Notes: a model not told the origin generated them from the sequence alone. A stretch of DNA of 13,792 nt from Christensenella sp. UBA6406 (GCA_002438625.1 DJPS01000019.1:1-13792); one strand, 5' to 3'; numbered from the stretch's first letter, positions 5,450 to 13,116 are shown. Numbers and translations: made by a program.

Positions 5450-6733
5450 CTAATTTTTCAAAACATTGATAAATCTTCTATTTATGTCTTCTTCACGAGT
5501 TAGCGAATGTAATGCCAATCCATTTAAAAATTCTTCATATAAATTGCTGTCAAAAGTATTTAATCTGTTTTTCTTAAAGTAGTCCAGCAAATTCTTATAT
5601 GTAATCACAAATTCTTTATTATCAGATTTTACACTAGAATAATTTGGCACAAACAAGAATACTAGAATTTGAGCATTTTTTAAACTCTCATTATTGCTTT
5701 TTAATTTCTCGGCATAGTCTTTGTATTTATCTAACTGAGTAAACTTTGTCCCATTTTCTTCATATAACCCATTGAGCAATGAGCCAACTTTATTTTCTAT
5801 TATAATAATATAATCTTGATTATATATCAACAAATCTAATCTACCTTTATGAGTTGTGTCAGTTGTAATTTTTTCTCTCGCAATTTCATAATCTAAATTT
5901 GAAACGATATATTCTTTGCCACTTTCAAGTTCACAATCTTTTAATAGGAAGTTTGCAAATGATTTTCTATATTGTTCATTGCTTTTTTCAAGTATATTAT
6001 AGAACATATTTGTAAAAGCTTGTTCGCTATATTGTTTGCCTATGAAATTCAAGAAACTATCGCTTTTTATATTGGCAATATTTTTAGATAAATCAACTTT
6101 TGACAAATCATAATTTTTATAATTTTCTGCGTCTTTTATAAAGTCATACAATTGTTTATTTTGCTTACTATCACACTCACAATATGCACAAGAATGTTGA
6201 GGGTTTTCTTTTTCTAACACAATAACTCGACAATTCTTCTCTTGCAATTCTGCAACTCTTTTTTGTTGCATTTCTTTTGTAAATTTCTTATTAAATGCTG
6301 GTACAATATATATTTGTTGGCTTACTTTTTTAGTAGTTCCGTCTAAAACATACTCTGGCAATTTTTTCAAATTGCCTTTCTCAACTTTATATGTAAGATG
6401 ACTTATTTTAGCTTTTGTATCAAAAATAGAACTTTGGTCAAAATCTATATCTTTTAATAATTTATTACCATAACAAATTTTATTTGCCAAATTTTCATTT
6501 TCTTGCATGGCTATTTTTTGCACATTTAAAGCAACTGCCAACACTGGATATGCGTATTTTTGTGGAGCACCAATTAAAACTACAACATCTACATTTTGAC
6601 CTTTTCCATAAGCAGGGTTATACAAGAAACTATCTTCACAGTTGTCTGGTAAATAAAAGTTAATAACTTCGTGTCCTATACTATTTTCGTTGTAAGTCCC
6701 AACGAACATTTTACTTAACAATACTTTTGACAT
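5450..6733 (-). CDS. PD-(D/E)XK nuclease-like protein
   Basis: A 427-aa protein with two parts. The N-terminal part (about 1-180) begins VLLSKMFVGTYNENSIGHEV and I cannot assign it to a named domain. The C-terminal part (about 230-420) has the PD-(D/E)XK nuclease core: a helix with E235 (YSEQAFTNMFYNIL), GRLD with D300, ENK with E313 and K315, then Q333 and Y337/Y340. This resembles nuclease families found in restriction and anti-phage systems. The metal-binding residues are all present, so it is probably active on DNA or RNA. It is the last gene of the 8468-5450 operon, with AAGGAG before the start. Inference: effector of an accessory defence module. Confidence 0.7.
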   Translation of the reverse strand: MSKVLLSKMFVGTYNENSIGHEVINFYLPDNCEDSFLYNPAYGKGQNVDVVVLIGAPQKYAYPVLAVALNVQKIAMQENENLANKICYGNKLLKDIDFDQSSIFDTKAKISHLTYKVEKGNLKKLPEYVLDGTTKKVSQQIYIVPAFNKKFTKEMQQKRVAELQEKNCRVIVLEKENPQHSCAYCECDSKQNKQLYDFIKDAENYKNYDLSKVDLSKNIANIKSDSFLNFIGKQYSEQAFTNMFYNILEKSNEQYRKSFANFLLKDCELESGKEYIVSNLDYEIAREKITTDTTHKGRLDLLIYNQDYIIIIENKVGSLLNGLYEENGTKFTQLDKYKDYAEKLKSNNESLKNAQILVFLFVPNYSSVKSDNKEFVITYKNLLDYFKKNRLNTFDSNLYEEFLNGLALHSLTREEDINRRFINVLKN

Positions 6734-6774
6734 AATATTTCTCCTTTTTAAAATTTCAACAAAAATATCAATGC

Positions 6775-6891
6775 TTAAACTAAATCATATTGCTTAATAA
6801 TATATTTTTCCAAATTTTCAGCACTTAATTTCTCTTTATAATTTAAGCCTTTTGCAATGTCTTGTAGTTTTCCCAAATCGCCCTTATGTTT
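6775..6891 (-). pseudogene. In-frame coding tail beyond an amber stop
   Basis: Directly after the TAG (6894-6892) that ends the next gene, the same frame stays open for 38 codons (KHKGDLGKLQDIAKGLNY, then KEKLSAENLEKYIIKQYDLV) to TAA at 6777-6775, 41 bases before the nuclease start. The composition is protein-like and the operon spacing becomes normal if this tail belongs to the gene. It could be a nonsense-mutated C-terminus, a readthrough extension, or the remains of another gene. An A7 run just before the TAG is a possible slippage site. Confidence 0.45.
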
Positions 6892-7524
6892 CTAACTTTT
6901 TTTAACTAGACTTATTTCTTGTAATTTTTCTTTTCCCATAGTCCACAGATAGTGGTCTAACATAACATAATTTTCAATGAATGGATAGCATTTCATAAAT
7001 GCATCAACAACTTTTTTATAACAAGTATAGTCCGACCAATTTATTTTATCTGAGTAGAAGTGAAGATTTGAATTATAGTGCGAAAGTACCTGCTTAACTA
7101 TTGAATTATAAATAGGGTATTGTTCTGGGTTATATCTTCTGCAATATTTACTTGCAAAAGAAAGATAATTTATAGTTTTCCCATTTGGTAAATTAACTTT
7201 TTTCATCTCGTTGACTAATTCAGTATCGCCATTTTTTAATCTTTCGTTAAGATTATCAATTTGCGTGAGATGTTTAACTAAATCGTCAACATATTTTATG
7301 TTTAAACTATATAGTTTATCTAAAACTATGGTTTTAACCAACATATCTTTCACTACTTTATTAGAGTGGTTATAATCTTTGAAAATTATATCTAAAAATA
7401 GTTCGTGGTTAAAATCTCCGATAAATTCATTGTCGTATTTATCAAACCATATCTTTATATACTTGTCATATTCTTTTTTTGTTGGTTCTTCTAATTCTAC
7501 GCCATAGAATGTGTTATTTTTCAT
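6892..7524 (-). CDS. Conserved hypothetical protein, middle gene of accessory operon
   Basis: A 210-aa protein. The most distinctive part is about residues 117-143 (TINYLSFASKYCRRYNPEQY, then PIYNSIV). I associate this pattern with a family of uncharacterised bacterial proteins often met near defence genes, but I cannot name a domain. The C-terminal LDHYLWTMGKE also looks conserved. There is no membrane segment or clear catalytic motif. It starts 29 bases after the upstream gene and is co-directional with the nuclease. It ends at a TAG followed in frame by 38 further sense codons (6775-6891), so the present C-terminus may be shortened. Confidence 0.6.
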   Translation of the reverse strand: MKNNTFYGVELEEPTKKEYDKYIKIWFDKYDNEFIGDFNHELFLDIIFKDYNHSNKVVKDMLVKTIVLDKLYSLNIKYVDDLVKHLTQIDNLNERLKNGDTELVNEMKKVNLPNGKTINYLSFASKYCRRYNPEQYPIYNSIVKQVLSHYNSNLHFYSDKINWSDYTCYKKVVDAFMKCYPFIENYVMLDHYLWTMGKEKLQEISLVKKS

Positions 7525-7553
7525 AATAAACTCCCTTTAATATCGCATATCTT

Positions 7554-8468
7554 TTATAACACTAATTGAAACAAAGCACTATCAATATTTTTCTTGTTGT
7601 TTTTAATAAATTTATCTATTTTTGCTTTATCAAACTTAAATGCAACATTTATTGTTCTTTCGCCATCAATGTTAGTTTGTTGATAGAAATCTTTTAAAGA
7701 TTTAGCAATAATTTTCCAATCCTTGTCATTTGTTGGAGTTATACCTTTGTCAATATATAATTCATACATTCTTTTAAAATCTTGCTCAATACCCATTTGA
7801 AAATATACTATATCAACAACTTTCATTATTGGTAAATTATACTTTTTGCTTAAATCTGCAAAAATACTATTTTCTATAACATTATCAACCAAATTTTCAA
7901 ATTTCTTTTCGCTATAAAATGCCTTTTCCCCAAACTTTATTGCCTTATTGAAATAGTTATCATAGGCTGGGCAACAACCCAACACACCTAATAAAATTTT
8001 AGTAATTAAGGTTTGACTTATTTCGCTTTCATCAGTGCGTTTTCTTTGGAAAATACTTTTGGTGTTATAGAAAACTCTATTTTCTCTCAAAGTCTTGTTT
8101 ATCTCTTTTGAAATATCAAATACTTTATTTACATATTCTTGTTTATTATTTTTTAAAGTATCAATGCTAACATTCCATAGGATAGAGTATTTTTTATCCA
8201 AAACGATTTTTAACACCTTGTCATATATTGAATAATCATATTGAGATAGAAAAGAGTTGCGAAACATACCCCAACTTGCCAAATAAAAACCTAGTTGCAA
8301 CCAAGCAAACTCTTTTTCTTTTATGTTAAGATTCTCATAATCTTTGTCAATCATACTCCTAAAATAGTTATAGCAATTATTCCAAGATTTATCTCTCGTT
8401 TCAAACTTGTTTATTTGATATAATTTTAAAGCATTTTCTGCGTATTCTTTATCTAATAAATTAACCAT
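7554..8468 (-). CDS. Conserved hypothetical protein, first gene of accessory operon
   Basis: A 304-aa soluble, mostly helical protein. Two stretches look like family signatures: about 56-80 (WLQLGFYLASWGMFRNSFLS) and about 152-173 (TLITKILLGVLGCCPAYDNY). I have an impression of this pattern in uncharacterised proteins of Firmicutes and Bacteroidetes, with no known function. AAGGAG precedes the ATG, and a TTGTTT-17-TATAAT promoter lies upstream. It leads an operon with the 6892-7524 gene and the PD-(D/E)XK nuclease, so it may be a sensor or partner of that nuclease (inference). Confidence 0.6.
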   Translation of the reverse strand: MVNLLDKEYAENALKLYQINKFETRDKSWNNCYNYFRSMIDKDYENLNIKEKEFAWLQLGFYLASWGMFRNSFLSQYDYSIYDKVLKIVLDKKYSILWNVSIDTLKNNKQEYVNKVFDISKEINKTLRENRVFYNTKSIFQRKRTDESEISQTLITKILLGVLGCCPAYDNYFNKAIKFGEKAFYSEKKFENLVDNVIENSIFADLSKKYNLPIMKVVDIVYFQMGIEQDFKRMYELYIDKGITPTNDKDWKIIAKSLKDFYQQTNIDGERTINVAFKFDKAKIDKFIKNNKKNIDSALFQLVL

Positions 8469-8489
8469 AATATACTCCTTATAGAATAT

Positions 8490-8518
8490 ATTATATCATA
8501 TAAAACCAATAAAAACAA
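8490..8518 (-). promoter_or_regulatory. Promoter of the 8468-5450 operon
   Basis: On the minus strand TTGTTT (8518-8513), a 17-base spacer and TATAAT (8495-8490). The start near 8483 gives a very short leader carrying AAGGAG (8480-8475). Confidence 0.65.
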
Positions 8519-8525
8519 TCAAAGC

Positions 8526-8566
8526 AAAAATAAATGTCGCATATTTCTATACAACATTTATTTTTT
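8526..8566 (-). terminator. Terminator between XRE pair and accessory operon
   Basis: The stem AAATAAATGT (8528-8537) pairs with ACATTTATTT (8554-8563) around a 16-base loop, with T tracts on both sides. It ends the 9076-8583 transcript just before the next promoter. The stem is A/T-rich, so termination may be leaky. Confidence 0.55.
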
Positions 8567-8582
8567 AGCATTCCGCCACCTT

Positions 8583-8825
8583 TTATTCTACTTCTAAATT
8601 TTCTCTTTTGAACAAATCATCATCAAAGAACTCTTGCAGAGAAATATCAAAACCATCACAAATCAAAATAATTGTATCAAGCTTAACTGTTTTATATCTC
8701 TCATCTATAATTGAACGCAATGTTTCTTCTGGCATTGCAATCTTTTTACATAAAGCATATTGTGTTAAATGGTTTTTTACTAACAAATTTGAAACTCTTA
8801 ATGCAACTGCCTTTTGTGTTGTCAT
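8583..8825 (-). CDS. Small XRE-type DNA-binding protein (second of a pair)
   Basis: An 80-aa protein that is essentially one Cro/C1 helix-turn-helix (VSNLLVKNHLTQYALCKKI, then PEETLRSIIDE) and ends SLQEFFDDDLF. It is a diverged paralog of the 79-aa protein just upstream, with the same length, HTH position and FFD-x-x-LF tail. The start follows AAGGTGGT. The gap to the upstream gene is 11 bases, so the two are co-transcribed. The paralogs could act as a heterodimer or as opposing regulators. Confidence 0.75.
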   Translation of the reverse strand: MTTQKAVALRVSNLLVKNHLTQYALCKKIAMPEETLRSIIDERYKTVKLDTIILICDGFDISLQEFFDDDLFKRENLEVE

Positions 8826-8836
8826 ATAACCACCTT

Positions 8837-9076
8837 TTATTCTATGTCATTTAAATCATCAAATAATGGGCTATCAAAAAATTCTCTTACACTTACACCT
8901 AACCCATAACATATACGAGATATTGTTGCTATCTCGCTTTTCTTACTATGTCCATTTAGTAAACTTGTAATAGTTGAAGTGTTTATATAACAATTATTTG
9001 CGATTTTATTTATAGACAAATTCTTTTGTTGTGCCAATTCTATTATTCTTTGTCTAACTGCTTCTTGTGCTTTCAT
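8837..9076 (-). CDS. Small XRE-type DNA-binding protein (first of a pair)
   Basis: A 79-aa single-domain helix-turn-helix protein (IIELAQQKNLSINKIANNC, then INTSTITSLLNG) ending SVREFFDSPLF, like many Clostridial XRE proteins. AAGGAG precedes the ATG. It is divergent from the SLOG gene at 9200 across a 120-base region with a large imperfect inverted repeat (9125-9160) over that gene's -35 box. It therefore likely regulates the SLOG gene and its own operon. Confidence 0.78.
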   Translation of the reverse strand: MKAQEAVRQRIIELAQQKNLSINKIANNCYINTSTITSLLNGHSKKSEIATISRICYGLGVSVREFFDSPLFDDLNDIE

Positions 9077-9124
9077 AAATCTTACTCCTTATCTAAATTT
9101 TATCAGTTGTAAGACTTAGTCTGT

Positions 9125-9160
9125 TATCGCCACAGCAACAATTTAGTTGCCATAGCGACA
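9125..9160. promoter_or_regulatory. Large imperfect inverted repeat, likely XRE operator
   Basis: TATCGCCACAGCAAC (9125-9139) and GTTGCCATAGCGACA (9146-9160) match as an inverted repeat at 11 of 15 positions around AATTTA. The right arm covers the -35 of the SLOG gene, so binding would block its transcription. It is also markedly richer in G and C than the surrounding intergenic DNA. Confidence 0.55.
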
Positions 9161-9176
9161 AGTGTTATACTATAAT
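9147..9176 (+). promoter_or_regulatory. Promoter of the SLOG-family gene
   Basis: TTGCCA (9147-9152), an 18-base spacer and TATAAT (9171-9176). The start is near 9183, followed by AAAGGAG (9187-9193) and the ATG at 9200. Confidence 0.65.
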
Positions 9177-9199
9177 AATTAACAATAAAGGAGATTTTT

Positions 9200-9667
9200 A
9201 TGAGTAAATATTGTAGTTTGTTTGGACATAGTGATTTTTGGTCTAATAGCGATTTGGAGTGTAGGATAAAAAGCGAAATAATCAATTGTGTGGAGAATAT
9301 GGGTATCACAGACTTTCTTCTTGGTGGTTATGGTGGCTTTGATATAACTTGTGCAAGATTTTTAAGAGAACTAAAACCTATATATCCACAAATTAAATCT
9401 TATTTAGTCCTTGCTTACCTTGATAAAAAGTTTGATGATATGGATAAAGATTATATCAAAAAGACTTTTGATGACTTACTTTTTCCACCTATCGAAAATG
9501 TGCCTAAAAGGTTTGCAATTTTAAAGCGAAACGAGTGGATAGTAAACAATAGCGATTACATAATGTTTTATGTAAATCACTCTTGGGGTGGTGCTTGCAA
9601 AATGCTAGAATATGCAAATAAAAAGAAAAAAGATTATATAAATTTTGGCACAAAAAAAGAGTTGTAA
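9200..9667 (+). CDS. SLOG-superfamily (DprA/YspA-like) protein
   Basis: A 155-aa Rossmann-like protein. Features typical of the SLOG superfamily are the initial strand with GHSDF (9-13), the glycine-rich loop GGYGGFD (42-48), then KRNEW (109-113) and SWGGA (128-132) near the end. SLOG domains bind nucleotides or nucleotide-derived ligands, and many occur in phage and conflict systems. The substrate here is unknown. It is the only plus-strand gene in the right half and is divergent from the XRE pair across an operator-like repeat. It could be an anti-defence, signal-sensing or nucleotide-processing factor. Confidence 0.7.
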   Translation: MSKYCSLFGHSDFWSNSDLECRIKSEIINCVENMGITDFLLGGYGGFDITCARFLRELKPIYPQIKSYLVLAYLDKKFDDMDKDYIKKTFDDLLFPPIENVPKRFAILKRNEWIVNNSDYIMFYVNHSWGGACKMLEYANKKKKDYINFGTKKEL

Positions 9668-9682
9668 ACTTTCTCACAACTC
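9651..9682 (-). terminator. Terminator of the 9674-9874 gene
   Basis: The stem GAGTTGT/ACAACTC (9659-9665, 9676-9682), read on the minus strand, is followed by T7 (complement of 9652-9658). It overlaps the stop codons of both convergent genes. On the plus strand the T tract is weak. Confidence 0.7.
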
Positions 9683-9874
9683 AATTTCTATGGAGCATAA
9701 CACTTCAATATTTGTAATAATTCTATTTGGAGCATACTCGTCAAACTTTTTTAAACTATCTTTCAATGTATTTAGCCTTAAAAAGCAAGTGTGCTCTTTT
9801 TTATCTTCTGAGTTTTTAAAAAACTTTATTTCAACATATCTTAAATCTGCTTTCGCTTTAACCTTATTTGCCAT
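9674..9874 (-). CDS. Small hypothetical protein of the replication module
   Basis: A 66-aa protein from ATG 9874 with alternating hydrophobic pattern (DLRYVEIKFF, TCFLRLNTL, NIEVLCSIEIEL), probably beta-rich. I do not recognise it. An in-frame GTG at 9910 would give 78 aa, but a candidate -10 TATAAT (9918-9913) with a start near 9906 lies over it, so the ATG at 9874 is preferred. Its ribosome binding site (GGA) is weak. It sits downstream of the primase-helicase gene. A small DNA-binding or inhibitor role is possible but unsupported. Confidence 0.5.
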   Translation of the reverse strand: MANKVKAKADLRYVEIKFFKNSEDKKEHTCFLRLNTLKDSLKKFDEYAPNRIITNIEVLCSIEIEL

Positions 9875-9954
9875 AATTCCATCATTCAACCGTTCCTTTG
9901 ATTGATACACAAATTATAGCCACTATATTTTTACTTTAAGAGTGGAGTATTATG

Positions 9955-11859
9955 TTAAAAAATGTTTTGATTTCTCTCACTACTCTTAGTATCTTTCAAA
10001 TCAAATGCTTGTTCACCACTTTCTTTAAAACAATTATACACGGGTTTATACTCGAAATATACCCCTTTTCCAGTGATTCCATTTCTATTTTTTAACACAC
10101 TCAATGTAATTTTTCTTGGGTCGCTTCTTTTCGCTTCTTCAAGGTCGAACCCTTTTTGTCCTATGCTTGTAAATTGTAAAGATAGCAATATATCTGCACC
10201 AAACTCAATGCCACCACTTTCTTTAAAAGCAGTCATATCCATTTTATCTTTATAGCTTTGTCTATTAACCGAACTTATTGCTACAATAGGAATAACAAAT
10301 TCTCTCGCTAATCTTTTTAATTCACTAATATTATAATCTACAACCATTCTTATATCTTGCTTGCTATCAACTGGTGCGATTATTTGAAGATAGTCAATAA
10401 ACACAACTGGTTTTTTCTTTCTAATTTTTATGTGTTGTTCTATAATTTCTCTTATTTGATTAACATTTATAGACTGACATTCTTTTATAAATAAATTGTT
10501 TGCAAACTTTGAATATTCTTCTTTACTTGCTTCTATACTTTTTAGTTCATTTTCTCTATAATGTTGATAGTGAAAACCATACAAAATATCATTCATACTT
10601 TTTGGGACAAGTCTATCGTTTTCATTTTCAAAACTTAACCTAGACAATGACTTACACATAAGTTCCAGCTCTGGCATTTCAAGAGAAAAGAACAAAACAT
10701 CTTGTCCGTTTTTTGCAATGTTATCGGCAATTTGTAAAGCAAATGTTGTCTTGCCAGTTGATGACGGAGCACCTAAACAAATAAGACCTGAATATAGTCC
10801 ACCACACAAAATACTATCCAATGAATTGAAGCCAGTAGAGTAAGGAATAAAGTCTTTTGTGTTTTCTATAAATTGATTTAACTTTTCAAGTTTACTCAAA
10901 CAACTTTCTTTCTCGTATTCTTTTCTAGCATTTTCCTCATCTTCATTTATTAGATTTTCAGCATTCTCCACAACCCCTTGAATTTCCTTGTTAAACCATT
11001 CAAAATCATTAGTTAAACATTCGTTAGGGTCTTTATAGGGTTTAGTATAATCAAATGCGATACACCTTAAATCTCGTGCTTGTAATAGGTGGATAAGGTC
11101 TGTTGTGGCAGTTTTACCAGTATCATCATTATCTAACATTACAATATACACTTTTTCTTTTGGCGGATTGCTTTCAACAAATTTGTTGATTAGTGAAACT
11201 CCGCCAAGACCTATCGCATTATAGCCTAAACTTTCACAACTTAAACAATCAAATTCGCCTTCCGTTATAATGCAATAGTTCTTGTCGTTATATAGTGCAG
11301 ATTGATTAAAAATTGTGCTTTCGCCTTGTTTGAAATGTTGCTTTTTATCTATCGTTCTCGCACTATATGTAAAATTTGTTTTTGGAAAAACTATTGTATT
11401 ATGTTCTTTATCAAGCCCTAGATTAAATCTTTCTATCAATTCTTTATCTATTTTGCGAGATAGAATATAGTTCAATGCTTGCTCATTTGCAAGCAAATCA
11501 TTATGCCACTCTTTGTATTTTTCGCTAAAATCTTTTTTAACTTTTTCTTGTTCTTTATTCTTAACTGGTTGTTTTCTTTCTACTATTTGTCTAGGTGCAT
11601 ATAACTCCATTGTCTTAATAAAAGCGTCTGAATTATTTAAATTATAATCTAAACCAATCAAGCCAAATATGTCATAAGTTTTTTTACAACCAAAACAGTG
11701 AACAACATAATTATTCTTATCATAACTCATAGATGGGTTTTTATCTCCGTGTTCTGGGTCTAAACACCTAAAATTCCTATTTATATCAATTCCTTTTCCT
11801 ATCAAATAACTTTCTATGTATGGTTTTACCATATCTATTTCATTCTGACTATATGTCAT
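9955..11859 (-). CDS. Bifunctional DNA primase-helicase (T7 gp4-like layout)
   Basis: A 634-aa replication enzyme that would prime and unwind element DNA at the fork. A short CHC2-like zinc finger has C32, H37, C55 and C58. The Toprim primase core has E200-G201, D243-x-D245 and DPNE at 277-280. A linker follows to about 330. The DnaB-like RecA-fold helicase (about 340-610) has Walker A GAPSSTGKTT (363-372), Walker B FIDYLQ (D489) and the late KNRNG motif (590-594). The domain order matches phage-type primase-helicases. AAGGAG lies 9 bases before the ATG. It is downstream of the initiator gene with a repeat-rich gap between. Confidence 0.93.
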   Translation of the reverse strand: MTYSQNEIDMVKPYIESYLIGKGIDINRNFRCLDPEHGDKNPSMSYDKNNYVVHCFGCKKTYDIFGLIGLDYNLNNSDAFIKTMELYAPRQIVERKQPVKNKEQEKVKKDFSEKYKEWHNDLLANEQALNYILSRKIDKELIERFNLGLDKEHNTIVFPKTNFTYSARTIDKKQHFKQGESTIFNQSALYNDKNYCIITEGEFDCLSCESLGYNAIGLGGVSLINKFVESNPPKEKVYIVMLDNDDTGKTATTDLIHLLQARDLRCIAFDYTKPYKDPNECLTNDFEWFNKEIQGVVENAENLINEDEENARKEYEKESCLSKLEKLNQFIENTKDFIPYSTGFNSLDSILCGGLYSGLICLGAPSSTGKTTFALQIADNIAKNGQDVLFFSLEMPELELMCKSLSRLSFENENDRLVPKSMNDILYGFHYQHYRENELKSIEASKEEYSKFANNLFIKECQSINVNQIREIIEQHIKIRKKKPVVFIDYLQIIAPVDSKQDIRMVVDYNISELKRLAREFVIPIVAISSVNRQSYKDKMDMTAFKESGGIEFGADILLSLQFTSIGQKGFDLEEAKRSDPRKITLSVLKNRNGITGKGVYFEYKPVYNCFKESGEQAFDLKDTKSSERNQNIF

Positions 11860-12101
11860 CGTTTTAATCTCCTTTAATTTTTTATTTTTATTGATTTAAT
11901 AGCGAATGGCTCAACTTTTTTAAGAGCCAATTCGCTTAAATATTTTATATATTTTAAATATATTGAATTTTTCAACCCCTTTAAATTGCTTATTTTACAA
12001 GGGTTTTATCATTGGTTCACATAAGAGATAAGTCGCTTTTCATAAACTTTTAATTACTTTTCATAATTTTTTTATAAGTTTACATAAGAGAAAGGCAACT
12101 T
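11860..12101. other. Candidate replication origin
   Basis: 242 bases without a gene, between initiator and primase-helicase. A stem-loop with arms AGCGAATGGCTC (11901-11912) and GAGCCAATTCGCT (11924-11936) has one bulged base. A very A/T-rich stretch follows (11937-11975), suited to melting. Then come the repeats GTTYACATAAGAGAWA at 12015-12030 and 12078-12093, and CTTTTCATAA at 12036-12045 and 12057-12066, 21 bases apart. Iteron-like repeats next to an A/T-rich region beside a rep gene are what a theta-type origin looks like. A regulatory leader of the primase gene is the alternative. Confidence 0.5.
12015..12093 (+). repeat. Iteron-like direct repeats
   Basis: Two copies of GTTYACATAAGAGAWA start 63 bases apart. 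Two copies of CTTTTCATAA start 21 bases apart, two helical turns, so a protein would bind both on the same face. They lie just beyond the 3' end of the initiator gene. Confidence 0.55.
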
Positions 12102-12992
12102 TTATGCAGTCAATTCATTAAAAATTTCTTTTTTCCAACTCCAAACAACTTTTAAATCAACAAAATCGTAATAGTTTTTAATATCATTTGGTGTTTTTAT
12201 ATTGTTTTCATTATCCAAAAAATACCATTCGATTATGTTGATTGCATTTAAATCTCTAATAAATGGTTTAATTATTCTTTGGGTCATACCACCATTTTTC
12301 TTTATATCTTCATCATATCTTGGAATAGCAGAACAATATTCTAGTAATGTGTTGACACTTAAAACATTTTTGTTTTTATTGTTTTTGTTGTTATTGATAT
12401 TGTAGTGCATAAGTAATTTCATAAACATATCAAAGGTGTTAGGGTTGTCCTTTACTTTTACCATAAATATTTCTTTTGGTAGTGGCATAATTGTTTTAAC
12501 TTTTTTATAAAAGTCTAAAAACTTATCTGTAAACCAAATGTACACTTGATTCATTTTAATAGTTGCCTTTGCACTAAGAATACGAAAATCTACTGAGCCT
12601 ATTATTTCTTTCTTGTTTTTTGAAAGAATCTTCAACTCAACACTCATATCATATAAAGTAGATATATCATCTTTAAGTTTTGACCTTGCCTTATCGGTTG
12701 TTATATTCCTATAAGTCGAGTATTCTTTTAACCCTAATGTTAGTGGTTTATCGTAATAGTTTTCAACACCATTTTTACTTAACTTTGATAAAACCATAAT
12801 TAAGAACAATTTGTTTGAAGCCTTTAATCTATCTCTTTTTGTGAGTTTCAACCTAAAATTTCCTTTGTCGTCCACTATAACATAATTTTTGTCTATGTCT
12901 GTTTGACTTGCTGGTCTTCCACCATATTTAATAACATTTGCAACGAAATCACTATCTTGTCTTAATGTAATTGAATTTTCATCTTTGTTCAT
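12102..12992 (-). CDS. rep: Replication initiator protein (RepB/RepA-like)
   Basis: A 296-aa protein resembling winged-helix initiators of low-GC plasmids and phage-like elements. The opening SITLRQDSDFVANVIKYGGR is followed by a basic segment (KLTKRDRLKASNKLFLIMVL) and two helical/winged regions with a polar asparagine/lysine linker (NINNNKNNKNKN) at about 197-208. It would bind the origin and recruit the helicase encoded next. AGGAG lies before the ATG, and a strong inverted repeat lies upstream at 13023-13049. I base the family on overall pattern and place; no single catalytic motif decides it. Confidence 0.7.
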   Translation of the reverse strand: MNKDENSITLRQDSDFVANVIKYGGRPASQTDIDKNYVIVDDKGNFRLKLTKRDRLKASNKLFLIMVLSKLSKNGVENYYDKPLTLGLKEYSTYRNITTDKARSKLKDDISTLYDMSVELKILSKNKKEIIGSVDFRILSAKATIKMNQVYIWFTDKFLDFYKKVKTIMPLPKEIFMVKVKDNPNTFDMFMKLLMHYNINNNKNNKNKNVLSVNTLLEYCSAIPRYDEDIKKNGGMTQRIIKPFIRDLNAINIIEWYFLDNENNIKTPNDIKNYYDFVDLKVVWSWKKEIFNELTA

Positions 12993-13022
12993 TTTAATTT
13001 CTCCTATAACTTTTAACCTAAA

Positions 13023-13049
13023 TTTGTAAACCTTAAAGGTGTTTACAAA
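13023..13049. promoter_or_regulatory. Inverted repeat upstream of rep
   Basis: TTTGTAAAC (13023-13031) and GTTTACAAA (13041-13049) form a perfect 9-bp inverted repeat about 30 bases before the rep start. An overlapping dyad ACCTT-A-AAGGT (13030-13040) lies in the centre. Two tandem 10-mers ATTCATACYA (13061-13080) lie just upstream. Likely a rep autoregulatory operator or initiator-binding site. No clean promoter could be placed. Confidence 0.5.
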
Positions 13050-13116
13050 GCCTAAAAATTATTCATACCAATTCATACTAATTATTGAAAAGTTAACAAA
13101 AGTTACGAAAGATAAT

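Noticed and set aside
6892..6894. TAG recoded as a sense codon (for example pyrrolysine)
   Set aside because: TAG ends the genes at 2985, 3022, 5413 and 5450, several of them inside or beside terminator hairpins, so TAG is a normal stop here.
8837..9667. Calling the XRE pair plus SLOG gene a toxin-antitoxin system
   Set aside because: The SLOG protein has no known toxin motif and the genes are divergent rather than a tight co-directional pair; regulation is the simpler reading.
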